A stretch of 64,000 nucleotides of DNA from Talinum fruticosum (GCA_021018815.1 JAITYX010000011.1:7330501-7394500), one strand, 5' to 3'. Numbered from the stretch's first letter, positions 50,201-62,202 are shown. Translations and numbers: made by a program. The notes: generated by a model from the sequence alone, not told the origin.

Positions 50201-51326
50201 ATATTTCATCAAAACTTTCTATTTTTGCGAAAATGGGAACTTTTGTTAATTCTTCTTTTGATTTTGTAGATTTTTTGTGGATATTTTCTATTCCAACCTT
50301 TTGAGCTTAATGTATACATTTCTCTGCCCCCCCACCCCGCATATTTTAGGAACTTTTACATTTGTGACTATCCGGGCCAAAAACAAAAGGAGAAAGAGTT
50401 TTGGGTGGAGCTTGAAATAGCTTTGGTGGGAAACTTAGGAGTTGGAATCTTCAAGTCTTTCGTAAGTCCGTTGCGTAAACTCTTAATATAGAAGCAATCT
50501 TTTGAATCATACACCAAACAATGGCATTCTTAGCCTTCAAATACAACATTCGTATTGGCAAGTAAACCCAATGACTAGAGTATGTTCTTTCCAATCAAAG
50601 TCTCAAGAATGTTTGTTCCTATTGCCTCCGGCACTATTTCAATACATTGCATACTTACATGGTTGCATCTCTTTGAATTTGCCATCCTAAAAGAATGAGG
50701 AAATTGAACCTTTAGTGACTCGACCAAAGTTACAAATCAGCCCAAAAAGAGTACCTTTGAGCTATCTTCACCTCAATGCATGCTAGAACGATGTAATGGA
50801 TATTACTAACCACATACAAGACTCGAAAGTGTGAATTACATAAAAGCAGGATTATGTAAGTGTGCCATACAAATTGAGCTTAGCACCTCTCGTGCTCAAA
50901 GAACCTGCATATTTGCACACTACATGGCTTAAGTGACAGAGTTATTGGGATTCTGTCCATGTAGCGAACAATGGTCGAGCACCGGCTCAATGACTAGAGC
51001 ACATGGCCAGGAGATGTTGCCGACAACGGAAAAACCAAACTACACCAATAATCTCCTGCTTAGTGCCTCAGCTAAGGGCTTGTTTTTGTGGGGGTGGAGG
51101 TTGTGGGGAGGGACTAACTAGTAGGAAGTGGGGAAACTTGCAGCATTACTCCTACAATCGAATTGTAGAGAGGCGGTTTGTCTCGGACCCTAGATTCGAA
51201 GGCCTTGACAGCCTACTATTCCACAGAAAAAGAAGCAAACAAGTAGAATGAAATATTCATACTTTTAGAACTTTCAAGTTAAAATGGCATAATAATGGCT
51301 AAATCGAAGCCTCGGACAGAGAGAAA
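50201..51326. other. CACTA internal DNA, origin unknown
   Basis: Less AT-rich than its surroundings, with a C-run at about 50330. It could contain more captured host sequence, but I recognise no motif. Confidence 0.35.
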
Positions 51327-51776
51327 TTATGGAAAATTCACTTTGGAGAACCAAATGTCAAATTTCGATAAACAAAAACATACCTGAAAATTGAAATTGC
51401 TTCCAAATGTTATGCTCGGGAGGTCGGGAATGTGAGGGAGCTCGGGGGCACGATGAACGAGAATTGGCGGCAGCAGAAACGCCGACAGAGAGTGGCGGAT
51501 CGGGAGGAGGTCGGGAGGCTGGATTTCGTGGCAACGACGGCTGGGCGAGAGACTTAGAGAGAGAGAGAGTGATGAAGCACGACTTAGAGAGAGAGAGTGA
51601 CGGTAAGCGGCCGCCTGAGACGAGCGAAGACGTCGCGGCGAGCGAGAGCGAACCGGAGCGAGCTTTGTGTTTAAGGCGAGGCATACGCCGGTGACCGAAG
51701 AAACCGGCGCAGGATGGGAGTGAAGACGCCTGGTCTTGGAAAGGAGAGAAGGCGTCGCTGCAGGAGAGGAGTGCAA
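51327..51776 (-). other. GC-rich first-exon-like segment near the CACTA right end
   Basis: Open on the minus strand for 149 codons from an ATG at 51776, rich in Ser, Leu, Pro and Arg with CT-repeat-coded Ser-Leu stretches. Local GC is far above the rest of the element. It lies 75 bp inside the subterminal repeats, where a CACTA gene's first exon would lie. No domain recognised. It may be a non-coding leader or a captured CpG-rich 5' end of a host gene. Confidence 0.4.
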
Positions 51777-51879
51777 TGGTGGTTGGCGTTTAGGGGGAGG
51801 GAGGAGGCAGAGAGTTAGGGATTGAAAATTAGAGTCTCGTGAAGGGGAAAGTAGAATTAGCTCTTAGAATTAGTCAACG

Positions 51880-52105
51880 TTAGCGTCGGACATAACAATC
51901 GGACGCCAATTAGAGTCGGAATTTTAATCCGACTCTAAATTTGGACGCCAATTAGCGTCGGATTGTAATCCGACTCTAAAATCGAACGCTAATAGAGTCC
52001 GATTTTTTTCCGACTCAAATAGTGTCTTTTTAGAATCCGACACTAATTTCGTCACTATTAGAGTCGGATTTTGTTGTGGTCTCTAAATTGCGACGCTAAT
52101 CACGA
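51880..52105. promoter_or_regulatory. Right subterminal repeats of the CACTA
   Basis: The same GCGTCGGA family as on the left, with a frequent variant TAGAGTCGGAT / ATCCGACTCTA. Being at the 5' side of the minus-strand genes, it also occupies the promoter position of the transposase gene. Confidence 0.8.
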
Positions 52106-52121
52106 GTTTTTTGTAGTGGTA

Positions 52122-53279
52122 CTTCCTAACCGAGGTAACCTTTACAGCTTAGGGACAATTGAGCTGAGTTAACCCTTACAACTCGGTCAAGGGACCTTAC
52201 TCGAAAGTAAGAAAGAGTATGTAACTGATTACAAGACTTGACAACTCGGAAAGTATGAATTACGAGTTGGGAGTTGTAAATAGAAGATTGAGTATGAGTA
52301 CAATGACTTTTGCTTAAGTAATGCGTATCAATAATAATTCCAACAATCTTCAAGTCTTGAGAGTTGACTTCTATTTATAGATGACCAAGCATATTAGCCA
52401 TTGTGACTAATTTCTGAATAGAAGTCCTTTTTGATCGTTGTAACGGTTCTCTTGAGTCACTTAGAAAAGATCCGTTGGGATGTGAACGTTGTGTAACGGC
52501 TCTTGGCTCCTAAAGGTGCTCCAGTCGGCTTGGTGATGTCCGAAAAGTAAGGTGGAAACCACCGTTGAGCTTAGCGTTGAAGTTTTTCGCTTTGGAAACA
52601 GACAACCCTTACACAGCGTCTAGGCCTTGTTCGAAGTAGAAAAACCTTGTCTCGTTGGTGATTGACGACTTAGAGCCGGTTTCTTTTATAATTCAAAAAT
52701 AAGATAGCCTCGTTTGGATAACCTACAAAAGTAAATCATTTTGGTTCTCAAAGTATAAAATACTTTGGTCCAAGATTAGGCACATATAATAATTTAATTA
52801 AGATAATTAAGTGCATAATTATCTCAAGCCTAGAAGAGTGGAATTTTCCGAGTTTAATATTTATTATACTCAAATTCCATCGAGTCGATCCTAAGAAAGA
52901 TCAAGTTATAAGAGTGAAAATATCGAGTATAAGCACTTAATTTGGACAAATAATTCTCAAACAAACATATCGACTTAGAAAGATGAATTAACACCGTAAT
53001 TCACTTTAATTCAAGATATGCGATCGAACTCGGATAAGAAGTGTTAGAGAGATTAGTTGAACATGCGATAAATCTGAGTGATGTCCGAGTGACTCGAAAT
53101 GTCAATGTGAGAGGATAAACAAGAATGTGATTTCGAGTCGGTCGAATCGAATGAAAACTTATGCAGGAGTTTCTATAACACTCAAAATATCTTGTAATCA
53201 AAACTTAGGAGGGATGAAGTTTGTACCTGAATTCTTAGGTATTACTCAGAATGATCTAATTTCAGAATATGAGTCTTCA
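52122..53279 (-). repeat. 5' LTR of copia B, distal segment
   Basis: Resumes at ACTTCCTAACCGAGGTAACC, matching 33560 of the other LTR, and runs to GTCTTCA at 53279. Contains the insert of about 39 bp (near 52255-52295) missing from the 3' LTR. Confidence 0.9.
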
Positions 53280-54807
53280 AACTATACGCTTTGTACTCCC
53301 AATTCCTCACATGCGTTTACATAGCCTAATTTTACTGTATTATATTTATTATTTCTGACAATAAGAAAGCAAAATAAGAAGAATTATGTGATGGCAAGGG
53401 CATACTTATGGAAGGTGCAGGTTAAGAGTGTGATCCCAACAAGTGCTTAGCTTTTGTTTTTTTACGTTTGAATTATCTTTATTTGTTTCTAAATTCTTTT
53501 TTTTTTTTTTTTTTGTATTTCTAGCATTTAATTATTTTCTATAAAATAATAAAATTACCTTATGATCCCTTTTGTTTTTTTGCATAATTTAGTTTGAATT
53601 ATCTTTGTTTGTTTCTAGCTTCTTTTTTTTTTTTTTGTGTTTCTAACATTTAATTATTTTCTACTAAACAATAAAATTACTTTATGATCCCTTTATTTTT
53701 GCATAATTTAGTTATATTATGTTTGTGTAGAATAAGTCATTCTTTTATGAACAACACTATTATTATTTTATTATTACTAATTTTTTGTATTATTTTTTTA
53801 ACAATTTTTAACTCTTAATTTAAAGTCATTTAACGTTTTGTACTTAAAATTATTTTCGTTCATTAAAGATCAGTAACTTTTCCAAAAAAAAAAAATTGAA
53901 GCGTGATGTTATAACACAGTGTATAATACTCTTTAAGATGATGTATAATAATCTTCGTTTAGTGAACAATAGTCAATCTACTAGGCAGTGTACAATACGC
54001 TTCAGGATGGTGTATAATATTCTATAATATACAATTCTCCTCATGAGGGCATAAAATAGTCTATAAAAAAAAAAAGAAACAAAAAAATATGAGTACGGAC
54101 AAAAATAACAATAGTACTGCTTCTAGTGAATAATAGTCAAATAATTCGTGTACAATAATCTAAAGTACGCTAAATATACTTCTAATGTACACTAAAAATA
54201 CTTCTAATGTACACTAAAAATAATTAAATCACAGAGTGAATTTTCTCAACTATAAATATGTCCACTAAACAAAAGAAAACAAATGTACAACAAAGACAAA
54301 TCTAATGTACACATCGTCGTCCTTACATCGACAACAACATATATAAAAAAATAAATAAGTAAGATTATCTTTAAAACACATATATAATGTACATAAAACG
54401 CTAAAAATGAGATGTAACTAAATCAAAGCTTAATTTGAATTTCTTTACTAAACACATGTACCTTAAATATGAACTTAATATACACAAAAGAAAATCAGAT
54501 CTAATTGAGAAAACTTTGCCTTCAAAACAATATTTCACTTATTTCGTTGATTATTCTTTTCAAAATCCATCTTAAACTCTAAAATCTGAACAAAAATAAA
54601 ATTACACCAAAATATACACTAATTGCAACAAAATGAATGAGAAATTATCCGTCGAAAAATAAAATGAAGAAATCGAGAGAAGGAAAGAAGAAAAACACAA
54701 ATAAAAATAACACTAGTATAAAACACATATCCGATGTACACTACACATTCGTCTCATCGTACACTACACATTCTTCTAATGTACACTAAAAATGAAAATA
54801 CAATTAA
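53280..54807. other. AT-rich intergenic DNA with short repeats
   Basis: A 126-bp tandem duplication (units from about 53466 and 53592; each contains GTTTGAATTATCTTT and AATTATTTTCTA). From 53920 to 54790 the words GTGTATAATA and TAATGTACACTAAAAAT recur, suggesting an old degenerate repeat. No gene recognised. Confidence 0.55.
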
Positions 54808-55275
54808 CACTACTACAACAACCATCTTTTACTACGGTTATAGGGTGTTGTGTATGCGTACGTAATAGTAGATGGACATATTTTATTTGGGTTCAAAACC
54901 GTAGTAAAAGAGAACCAATTACTATGGTTCATTTGAGGAACCGTAGTAAAAGATGACCTATTACCACAATTCCGGATAAAAAACATCGTAGTAATAGGTT
55001 CATCTATAACTATGGTTGTTCAACTACTACATGAACAACTTTTAACTATGGTTCCGAAAGACCTTTTACTACGGTTATCCGGCGTCCCGTATGTGGCCGT
55101 AATTATTTATGGACATCTTTTACTATGGTTCAAAACCGTAGTAATAGAGAACCTATTACCATGGTTCCGGATAAACAACGAGTAGTAATAGGTGCACTTA
55201 TTATTACAGTTCTTAGTTAAAAACCGTACTAATAGGTCCGGGTTCAAATCCCCTTTTTTGCCAAAATTTAGGCCT

Positions 55276-55318
55276 AGACCTATTACTACGGTTTTTAACT
55301 AAGAACCGTAGTAATAGG
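55276..55318. repeat. Perfect 15-bp-arm hairpin in the subterminal array
   Basis: CCTATTACTACGGTT, about ten bases, then AACCGTAGTAATAGG: perfectly complementary arms built from two opposed subterminal motifs. More opposed pairs occur at about 54890-54980 and 55060-55240. Confidence 0.9.
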
Positions 55319-55856
55319 TTATATTCGACTTATTACTGCAGCTTGTTCCTTAAGAACCGTAGTAATAGGTATGAACTTTGTTTTTATAATCTTTTCTTGT
55401 TTTTTCGTCCCCCTGTACAATTATTATACAAACAGAATATACACATGTACAACCATAACAATTTACACAAAGAAACCACCAACAGACCTCAATTGTTTCA
55501 CAAACAAAATTTTACACATTTTGCAACCACAACAGTTCCATATTTCACAACTTTCAACAAAGAATATATTACAATGTGAGATATAATACAAAGAGTAGAC
55601 TAGCAGGAGATCTCACTAGCACATTCCTTTGTCATGGTCCCATATTTATACAAAGTGATGCTTTTTAGTAAATTTAGTTATGTAATTGTCCTTATGACAA
55701 TATTGCTTGCTTGGAGTTGTTGTAGCGGTAGCTTGGACAACATATATAACATCATATTTGCTGTCTACGCTACCTCCGCATGAACTCCAAGCAAGTAATA
55801 TAGTCATAAAGACAGGCACATAACTCAATATTCTAAAAATATCACTTTTGGTAAAT

Positions 55857-56070
55857 AGAGATGAACCTTTTGGTATAAATATTGAAATCATTTATACCAA
55901 AAAGTTTCAAGACAAAGAGATGAACTTTTTGAAGAGAAACTAAAATCATTAATACCGAAAAATTCTAAGACCAAGAGATGAACCTTTTGATATAAATATT
56001 GAAATCATTTATACCAAAAAGTTTCAAGATGAAGAGATGAACTTTTTGGCATAAATACTGAAAAAGGAAT
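55857..56070. repeat. About 59-bp tandem repeat, 3.6 units
   Basis: Units start at 55857, 55916, 55974 and 56033, each beginning AGAGATGAAC-TTTTTG; units 1 and 3 are most alike (both with TTTATACCAAAAAGTTTCAAGA). A larger duplication also links 55630-55760 with 56297-56395 (TGGTCCCATATTTA, GGTAGCTTGGACAA in both). Confidence 0.85.
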
Positions 56071-56536
56071 ACACAAGCGGGAGATCTCACCAAGCATTCT
56101 TTATTTCCTTTGTCATGGTCCCATATCTTGAATACCGGATTCATAAGAAAAATCAATACTTTTACTTCCTTCTCCCCTTCCATTGGACAACTTAGTTCTT
56201 TTGATCCGCATCGAACAATGATATGTTACAAGAAAGCGTCAAGGTCAAAAATATAGAAAGAATAAGCATGAGTAACTCGGAAATACTGAAAAAGCAAGCA
56301 TGGTCCCATATTTACCCAAAGTGATGCTTGTCTTATGATTATATTGCTTACTTTGAGTTCTTGCAATGGTAGCTTGGACAATATATAACTTAAAACACTT
56401 GAGTCGATTTTACACCAAAAAATTCCAAGTTGAGAAGCAGGAGTTGAGGATAGCAAAAGACAAGCATATAAATCAATTGTTCACCTGAAAAAGCTTTCTT
56501 CCCTTTCATTGGACAATTTAGTCCGTTTGATCCGCA

Positions 56537-58765
56537 TCAACCAATAGATCCATTACAGGAAAGTGTTAAGGTCGAAATATTGAAAAAATAAGATCTAATT
56601 ACTGGAGACAAGCAAAAATATGAATATCCATCAATAAAATTATTATACAATAATTTTCTTACCGAGTTGATATAATTACATGGTTTATGCCCTTTTTCCC
56701 CTTCTTTGAACTTATCTTCAATATATATGCCCTCTTGATGGTCAACCTTTAAATACAATTCTTCAAAATTGGCATCCTCATTTTTAATAGGAATTTCCAA
56801 GGAGAAGAATGGGGTTTCCTCAACAAACTTACGGACATCTTTACCATCGCCACCAACAACGTACCTCTTCCCCTGAAGAACAACGGACCACTTATCATTG
56901 GACGGGTCATCAACATAGAACACTTGTCTTGCTTGGGATGCCATAACGAATTGAACGCCTTGAGGCATTTCTCTTGTGAGATCGACCATCGTGAACCCCA
57001 TCTCATCAACTCGGACATCGTTGTTACTCGTCAATCCATTTGCACTCGGAAAACGGGCTCACGGAAGTCACCATAGTCTAGCTCCCATATATCCTCAATT
57101 ACTCCGTAATATGACATTTTTGCAACAACGGGATATTTGTCCTTGGAGCTTGAAAACATGAATTGCACGAGCCTCTAATGTAACCCCACTATTTTTCAGG
57201 AGTGCTCCAATTGTCCCGAGTGTTTTGTATAGAATGAGTATCCATTGATGTCATACCCACGGTAAGAAATGACATCCAACTAGGGCCCTCTAGCCAAGCT
57301 TACTAAAGTTTTACGAGATGTGTTCTCGTGATTCTTCCAATTAGATAGTGATGACTTTATCTCCGAACCAGGTGACAAATGTGCAATTATGTTGAGTCAG
57401 TACCCACGTCTCATTTTTTCCTCGATACTATCTCCTTATGAGAGATTTGTGTTCATCAATGAATGGATGTATTTCATCATCGTTTTTAAGAATATAAAGA
57501 TGTGTTTGATCCCTCATATCTCGACAGATTGTTAGAATCGTCGGCCCCAATTTCCCTACCCAGACGATCTTCCCCATAAATCAATGTTTTGGAATACCAA
57601 CAGACTTTCATTTAGGGGTAGTATTCACGAGTAGAAATCAACACACTCCTCAATTGTGTATATGCCTCAATAATGCACCCTTTCGGCCGATACCGATTTC
57701 TAACATATGCTTTGAGAATTTTCATAAAACGTTCAAAAGGGTACATCCATTGGTAAGAGACCGGGCCACGAGTTTCACTTCTCTCACTAAATAGACAACT
57801 AGGTGCACCATGATATCAAAAAATTAAGGTGGGAAGTACATCTCAAGTTGGCACAATGTAACGATCATACTCGCACTCAAGATCATCCAATTTCTCCAAA
57901 TCAATGACTTTGCTACATATGGCATTGAAGAAAAAGCAAAGTCTTATAATTGACTGTCCGACATGTTTAAGGATCACGACTCGGATAGCAATTGACAGAA
58001 TTTGTTGCATCAAAGCATGAAAATCACGAGATTTGAGACCGATTAGTCTATAATCAAATATCGAAACAAGTCTACCGATATTTGAAGAATATCCTTGTGC
58101 CACTTTGACTTTCTTTAAGGTCTCACACAAACGTTGTTTTCCCTTTTACTCAATGTGTAAGACGCCGCAGGCAAATACGTTATCTTCCCTTTTGGTTGTG
58201 GTGCTAATTCCTCCCGTATTTCCATTTCACACAAATTGAGTCTTGCTTTCTCGCTGTCCTTGGTCTTCCCTGGTATGTTCAAAAGAGTGGCAATAAGACT
58301 TTCACGAGATGTTTTTCTCTATATCCATCACATTAAGATATATATCACATATAACTATTTCCAATACGGAAGATAAAAAAATATTGATATCTTTTTCCAC
58401 AAACCATTTTTGGATTGACGTCGTATGGCTTGCCGAACTCTATATCAAGATCTTTCACTTGTTCATAATTTGATGTCCTGTTAATGGAGTTGGAGCATAA
58501 TCCATCTCGTTTTTACCATTGAAAGCCTTCTTTTCCCGACGATATTGATGGGAAAAGGGAAGAAACTTTCGGCGTTCGAGATAGGTTGTCTTCTTTTCGT
58601 GTTTAAGATGATAGGAGAAAGTACCATATGCACAAATGGGGCATGCCTTATGGCCTTTTACGGTGTAAGTGGACAAGTTTTCGTGTGCGGGAAGTCATTG
58701 ATTGTGGTGAAGATCATAGCTCGTAATGTAAATTGCTTTTGACCGTATGCATCAAAAATTAAAAC
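56537..58765 (-). pseudogene. Decayed TNP2-type transposase of the second CACTA
   Basis: High to low on the minus strand: QKQFTLRAMIFTTINDFP and VKGHKACPICAYGT with YLERRKFLP (58750-58540, Transposase_21); GLKSRDFHALMQQILSIAIR (58055-57990, where the family has MKSHDCHV) and CQLEMYFPP with YQWMYPFERF (about 57855-57720, DUF4218); KYPVVAKMSYYGVIEDIWELDYG and DVRVDEMGFTMVDL (57150-56980) with QARQVFYVDD (DUF4216). Multiple stops and frameshifts. Clearly older than the copy at 44290-47911. Confidence 0.8.
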
Positions 58766-60260
58766 ACGAAACCAAAATAGCCTTCTACGGCAGACTATGG
58801 TAACTTGTCTGCAGATCATTTACTAGGTTAAGGTTTGGGGATCGGATCACAATGGATAGCCAAGAGAGTGGGAGAGAGAGAGAATAAGGGACTCAAAGAG
58901 TCATGACTCATGAGAATCAGACCCCTTAACGTATTTTATTTCACCATATTTTTTCATGTTATTATAGTTTATTTTTTTAATTGGATCGGCTCAGACCATA
59001 CATAACAAATTGCAAGTGGAAAATAAATTAAAACAAAAATAAATACGCATTTTTGTTACAAACACCTTTAAATGTCTTGTATGACTCTTCGCTTAATCGA
59101 AAAATGGTTTAACACAATAGTATAATGGCGGTACGATTTATAAATTGTGTAATATCATCTTCTTATATATAATTTCTCGTTGTTAGAAAAACACGTGTAG
59201 AATACATACTCACCGATAGGATTGATCAAATTAACGTATCATTTTGTTGTTGCAAGCAAAGTCAATAAATATTACATCTTTATAAGTGATAATTAACCAT
59301 TGAAAATATAGTCGTTTAAAATGATATAACAATATATTGAAATTTAGTCATTTAAAATGAGATAACAAGATGAGCGGCTGCCAAGATCAACACTAATTCT
59401 TTTCGGTTTTGATGGTTGTTCATTTGTTGTAGATCACCAGTGTTAATGTACATTCGTTCAGCCTTTGGTCTATTTCAGGTTGTATTCTATTATCATTAGT
59501 TCTTGTGCTTTCGTGTTTGAAGTCCTAGTTCAATTCAGGTTTCGCATATCAAGCATATCGTAACTATAATTCTCATCAAGTATACGTAAAATATATCGTA
59601 ATAATCCAGCTTACGTGACATAAACAATACTAGCATCTACTTGTCTTGCACCATCAACCCAAAAATAGGAAACAAGCTACCTTTTCTCGGCCCATAGGAA
59701 CCGCAAAGAATATTATAATACAATATGAGTGCGACTATCCATTTGGGTATATGATCTTATGGTTTGTGGTTAATAAAGTGGAGATCGAGTCCCAATGCTA
59801 ATTATGCTTTAGTTTTAGCGACATCGTTAGAAGCGATCGAAGAACCATAACCTCCGAATATACAAGACCACTACATGTTGAAGCATAAAGATGAAGAATA
59901 CAAACATCTTTCGTTCAAAATAAGAGGAAAGAGATTAATACCACATGAACGTGGAAAATAAGAAAATATCCTTCTTTCAACGATGGTTTATGGACAAAAC
60001 TTAGATGATTTTTACACTCTAGAATCCGGATTCATTGGTCAACCAATAAACTATAGAAGGAAAAAGAATTGTAAAGATTTATTTATAAGAAACTCACAAG
60101 GTCAAAGGTCGTGACAACTCACCTAGATATACTCGCTGTAGAAACATAACAGAAGCAGTGCTTAAATAAAAATAAGCAGATTCAAGATAATCCTTATTCT
60201 ACATTAAGGAACAACATAAAAGTTGCAAGTCATGAAAACTTACATAACAACTTGGAGTCT
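58766..60260. other. Intergenic, no gene recognised
   Basis: AT-rich; no motif on either strand. It is downstream of the F-box gene on the minus strand, so part of it may be its 3' region. Confidence 0.4.
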
Positions 60261-61363
60261 TTATATAATCCTCTTCCTTTCCAAATTATGAGGCTGGAGA
60301 CCGAGTGAAATTAAGCTCTCTACATACGGACAATAATATCTTCGATAATAACCGATGCCTCTACTCTTGGGATTAAAAGCTATTAGAAATTGTTCCCCTA
60401 TCTCGAATACAACTTCATCATTCACACTAACATATTGACCATGCTGGAAGTCATCAAAATTTATTACGAGGAATTCTCACCAAGACTTCGGATTCCCATA
60501 TTCCTCTATTATCCATAGGTAAGAACATGTATGATCGGAGCAACAAACACCCACAAAGTCCTTGCCATGCTCGGAATATAAGGAGAAATCAAGCTTATTT
60601 TGCATTGTCTCGATCATGGCCTCTGGAAGAGAAATTTTCGTGAATCCTTCACGAGCCGGATCGAATGTCACAATTGATTTGGAAGAAGTCCAATAAAGCA
60701 AGCCCTCCACATGTTGCCCTTTGTGGGAAATCCAAGGGGAATCAGCAGACGAGTAAAAAGTAATAGCTATAAGTTTCCAAGTGCGCACATGGAGTGAATA
60801 AACATAAACATAAAAAGAGACCCTCTCATTTTCGTAAATCGAAACAAGTTTGTAGTCGTTGATGGAAGAATCAAATCCAAACCCAACAAAGAAAGGAGGC
60901 CTCCGAGTACGATGATGAGATAAATCGAGCACCAAGGATTCTCTCCGAGACGGGTTCGGTATGTTTATATAGTTTATGGGTTCTATATAATAATGAAAAG
61001 ACTCAATGCATATCATACCATCACAACAACCCATCAATTGCATCAAAGAATGAACATGGCAATCAAATTCATGAAGCTCATTCAATATGAATCCATCATC
61101 GCAATACGTATAGAATTTAAGGCACCATTTAGGTTGGGAAACGTTCCTTGATTCTTTCTCCCGGGTATACTAAACAAGACATGTTTTTTGCATAAAATTT
61201 CCCTTGCTAAGAGCCTTGTGATAATTTTGAGATGGGTGGAAACTAAATAACTAGTAGTGATTAGAGAGCACCACAATCCGCAAACCGACATGCATCGATA
61301 GAGAAATTTCGCGAGCAATCGCTTCGGGATCTCAATAAATAATTCCTCTTGTAACCTAAGCAC
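60261..61363 (-). pseudogene. F-box / FBA-domain gene with an internal stop and a frameshift
   Basis: Starts at an ATG at 61363: MLRLQEELFIEIPKRLLAKF then LYRCMSVCGLWCSLI, a typical F-box (L-E-L--EIL-RLPVK-L-R---V-K-W--LI). A one-base shift near 61090-61150 joins it to NELHEFDCHVHSLMQLMGCCDGMICI and the FBA body (RPPFFVGFGFDSSINDYKLV, VYSLHVRTWK, WISHKGQHVEGLLYWT, LWIIEEYG), ending at a TGA at 60477-60479. Beyond it the same frame stays open for 71 more codons to a TAA at 60261-60263 (EFLVINFDDFQHGQ ... YCPYVESLISL), which is clearly the rest of the FBA domain. Such proteins are substrate receptors of SCF ubiquitin ligases. Either a pseudogene or two sequence errors. Confidence 0.8.
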
Positions 61364-61634
61364 GTTTTTTATAGCTCGTCAAATTAGAATTGAAATGATC
61401 TAATTAGAGGGAAAAAACAAAACTTGACATGTGGATCACCCAAACTGCACGAAAAATCCCGTAAAAGAGCAAACTTATTGGTTAGGGTTTAAGGGGTCAA
61501 TAGGATTTGATTTAGATATAAAAGTTAGAGGTGCTCATAGGATCTCGAGATTTGCCCTACTTACAAAAACCTTATATGTAGGATACAAGATTTAATTGAG
61601 GGTCAATTTAAGGTTAAAGTTTCCGATACTTTGA

Positions 61635-61915
61635 TCATACCCATGAACCCTTATCACAAGGCTCTAAGGTTTCCAATCCTTTGGGTTGGGAAATGTTGCT
61701 TGATTCTTCCTCCCAGGTACAATAAACAAGACAAGTTTTTGCACAAAATTTCCCTGCTAAAAGCCTTGTGATAATTTTGAGATGAGTGGAAATGAAATAA
61801 TTAGTAGTGATTAGAGAGTACCATAATAAGCAAACCGACATGCATCGGTAGAGAAATTTCATGGGTAATTACTTCAGGATCTCAATAAGTAATTTCTCTT
61901 GTAACCTAAGCATGT
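61635..61915 (-). pseudogene. F-box head, unit 2
   Basis: Same head as the gene at 61363. The codon after the EIL-K motif is TAA where intact copies have CGA (Arg), stopping the frame before KFLYRCMSVCLLWYSLI. An internal Met could start a 75-residue fragment. Confidence 0.7.
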
Positions 61916-62202
61916 TTTTTAAAGCTCGTCAAATTAGAATTGAGATGATCTAATTAGAGGCAAAAGAAACAAAATTTGACTCGCGGATCATCCAAACAGA
62001 TAGGGAAATCCTGTAAAAGAGCCGCTATTGGTTAGCGATTATGAAGTCAATATGATCCGATTTATATATAAAAGTTAGAGGTAATCATAGGATCCGGGAT
62101 CTGCCCTACTTACAAAAGCCTCATATGTAGGATATAAGATTTAATTGAGGGTCGGTTTAAGGTTAAGGTTTCCGATACTTTGATCCGACCCATGGACCCT
62201 TA

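Larger units (their letters stand above)
42085..52118 (-). mobile_element. Complete CACTA (En/Spm) transposon, 10,034 bp
   Basis: Left end CACTACAAAGAAAACA, right end (reverse complement) CACTACAAAAAACTCG, so the terminal inverted repeat is about 12 bp with one mismatch. It is flanked on both sides by GTA (42082-42084 and 52119-52121), the 3-bp duplication typical of CACTA. Deleting it rejoins the copia B LTR exactly. Inside are subterminal repeats at both ends, a TNP2-like transposase, a TnpA-like gene, and a host-gene fragment. Transcription of all genes runs on the minus strand, from the 52118 end. The 3-bp duplication and matching ends indicate a younger insertion than copia B. Confidence 0.95.
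33233..53279 (-). mobile_element. SIRE/Maximus-like Ty1/copia retrotransposon (copia B), with a CACTA nested in its 5' LTR
   Basis: On the minus strand: 5' LTR (53279-52122 and 42084-41761), PBS, gag, protease, integrase, RT with YVDDIIFG, RNase H, a third ORF, PPT and 3' LTR (34683-33233). Without the 10-kb CACTA the element is about 10 kb. Long LTRs (about 1.45 kb), a CAAAAAGGGGAGA-type PPT and an extra ORF after RNase H are the features of the SIRE/Maximus lineage. Gag and pol carry frameshifts. Flanking 5-mers (GACGA and AACTA) do not match, so a clean target duplication is not seen. Confidence 0.85.
54808..58765 (-). mobile_element. Second CACTA element, truncated
   Basis: The left end CACTACTACAACAACC (54808) is followed by many copies of TTACTACGGTT / AACCGTAGTAA in both orientations up to about 55365, a subterminal array different from the first CACTA. 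Minus-strand TNP2 remnants fill 56537-58765, ending abruptly in the middle of the transposase. The opposite terminus was not found, so the element is truncated at its 5' (gene-start) side. Confidence 0.8.

Noticed and set aside
51358..51694. Overlapping alternative frames in the GC-rich CACTA segment
   Set aside because: Several frames are open at once because of high GC and CT repeats; none has a recognisable domain, so no protein is claimed.
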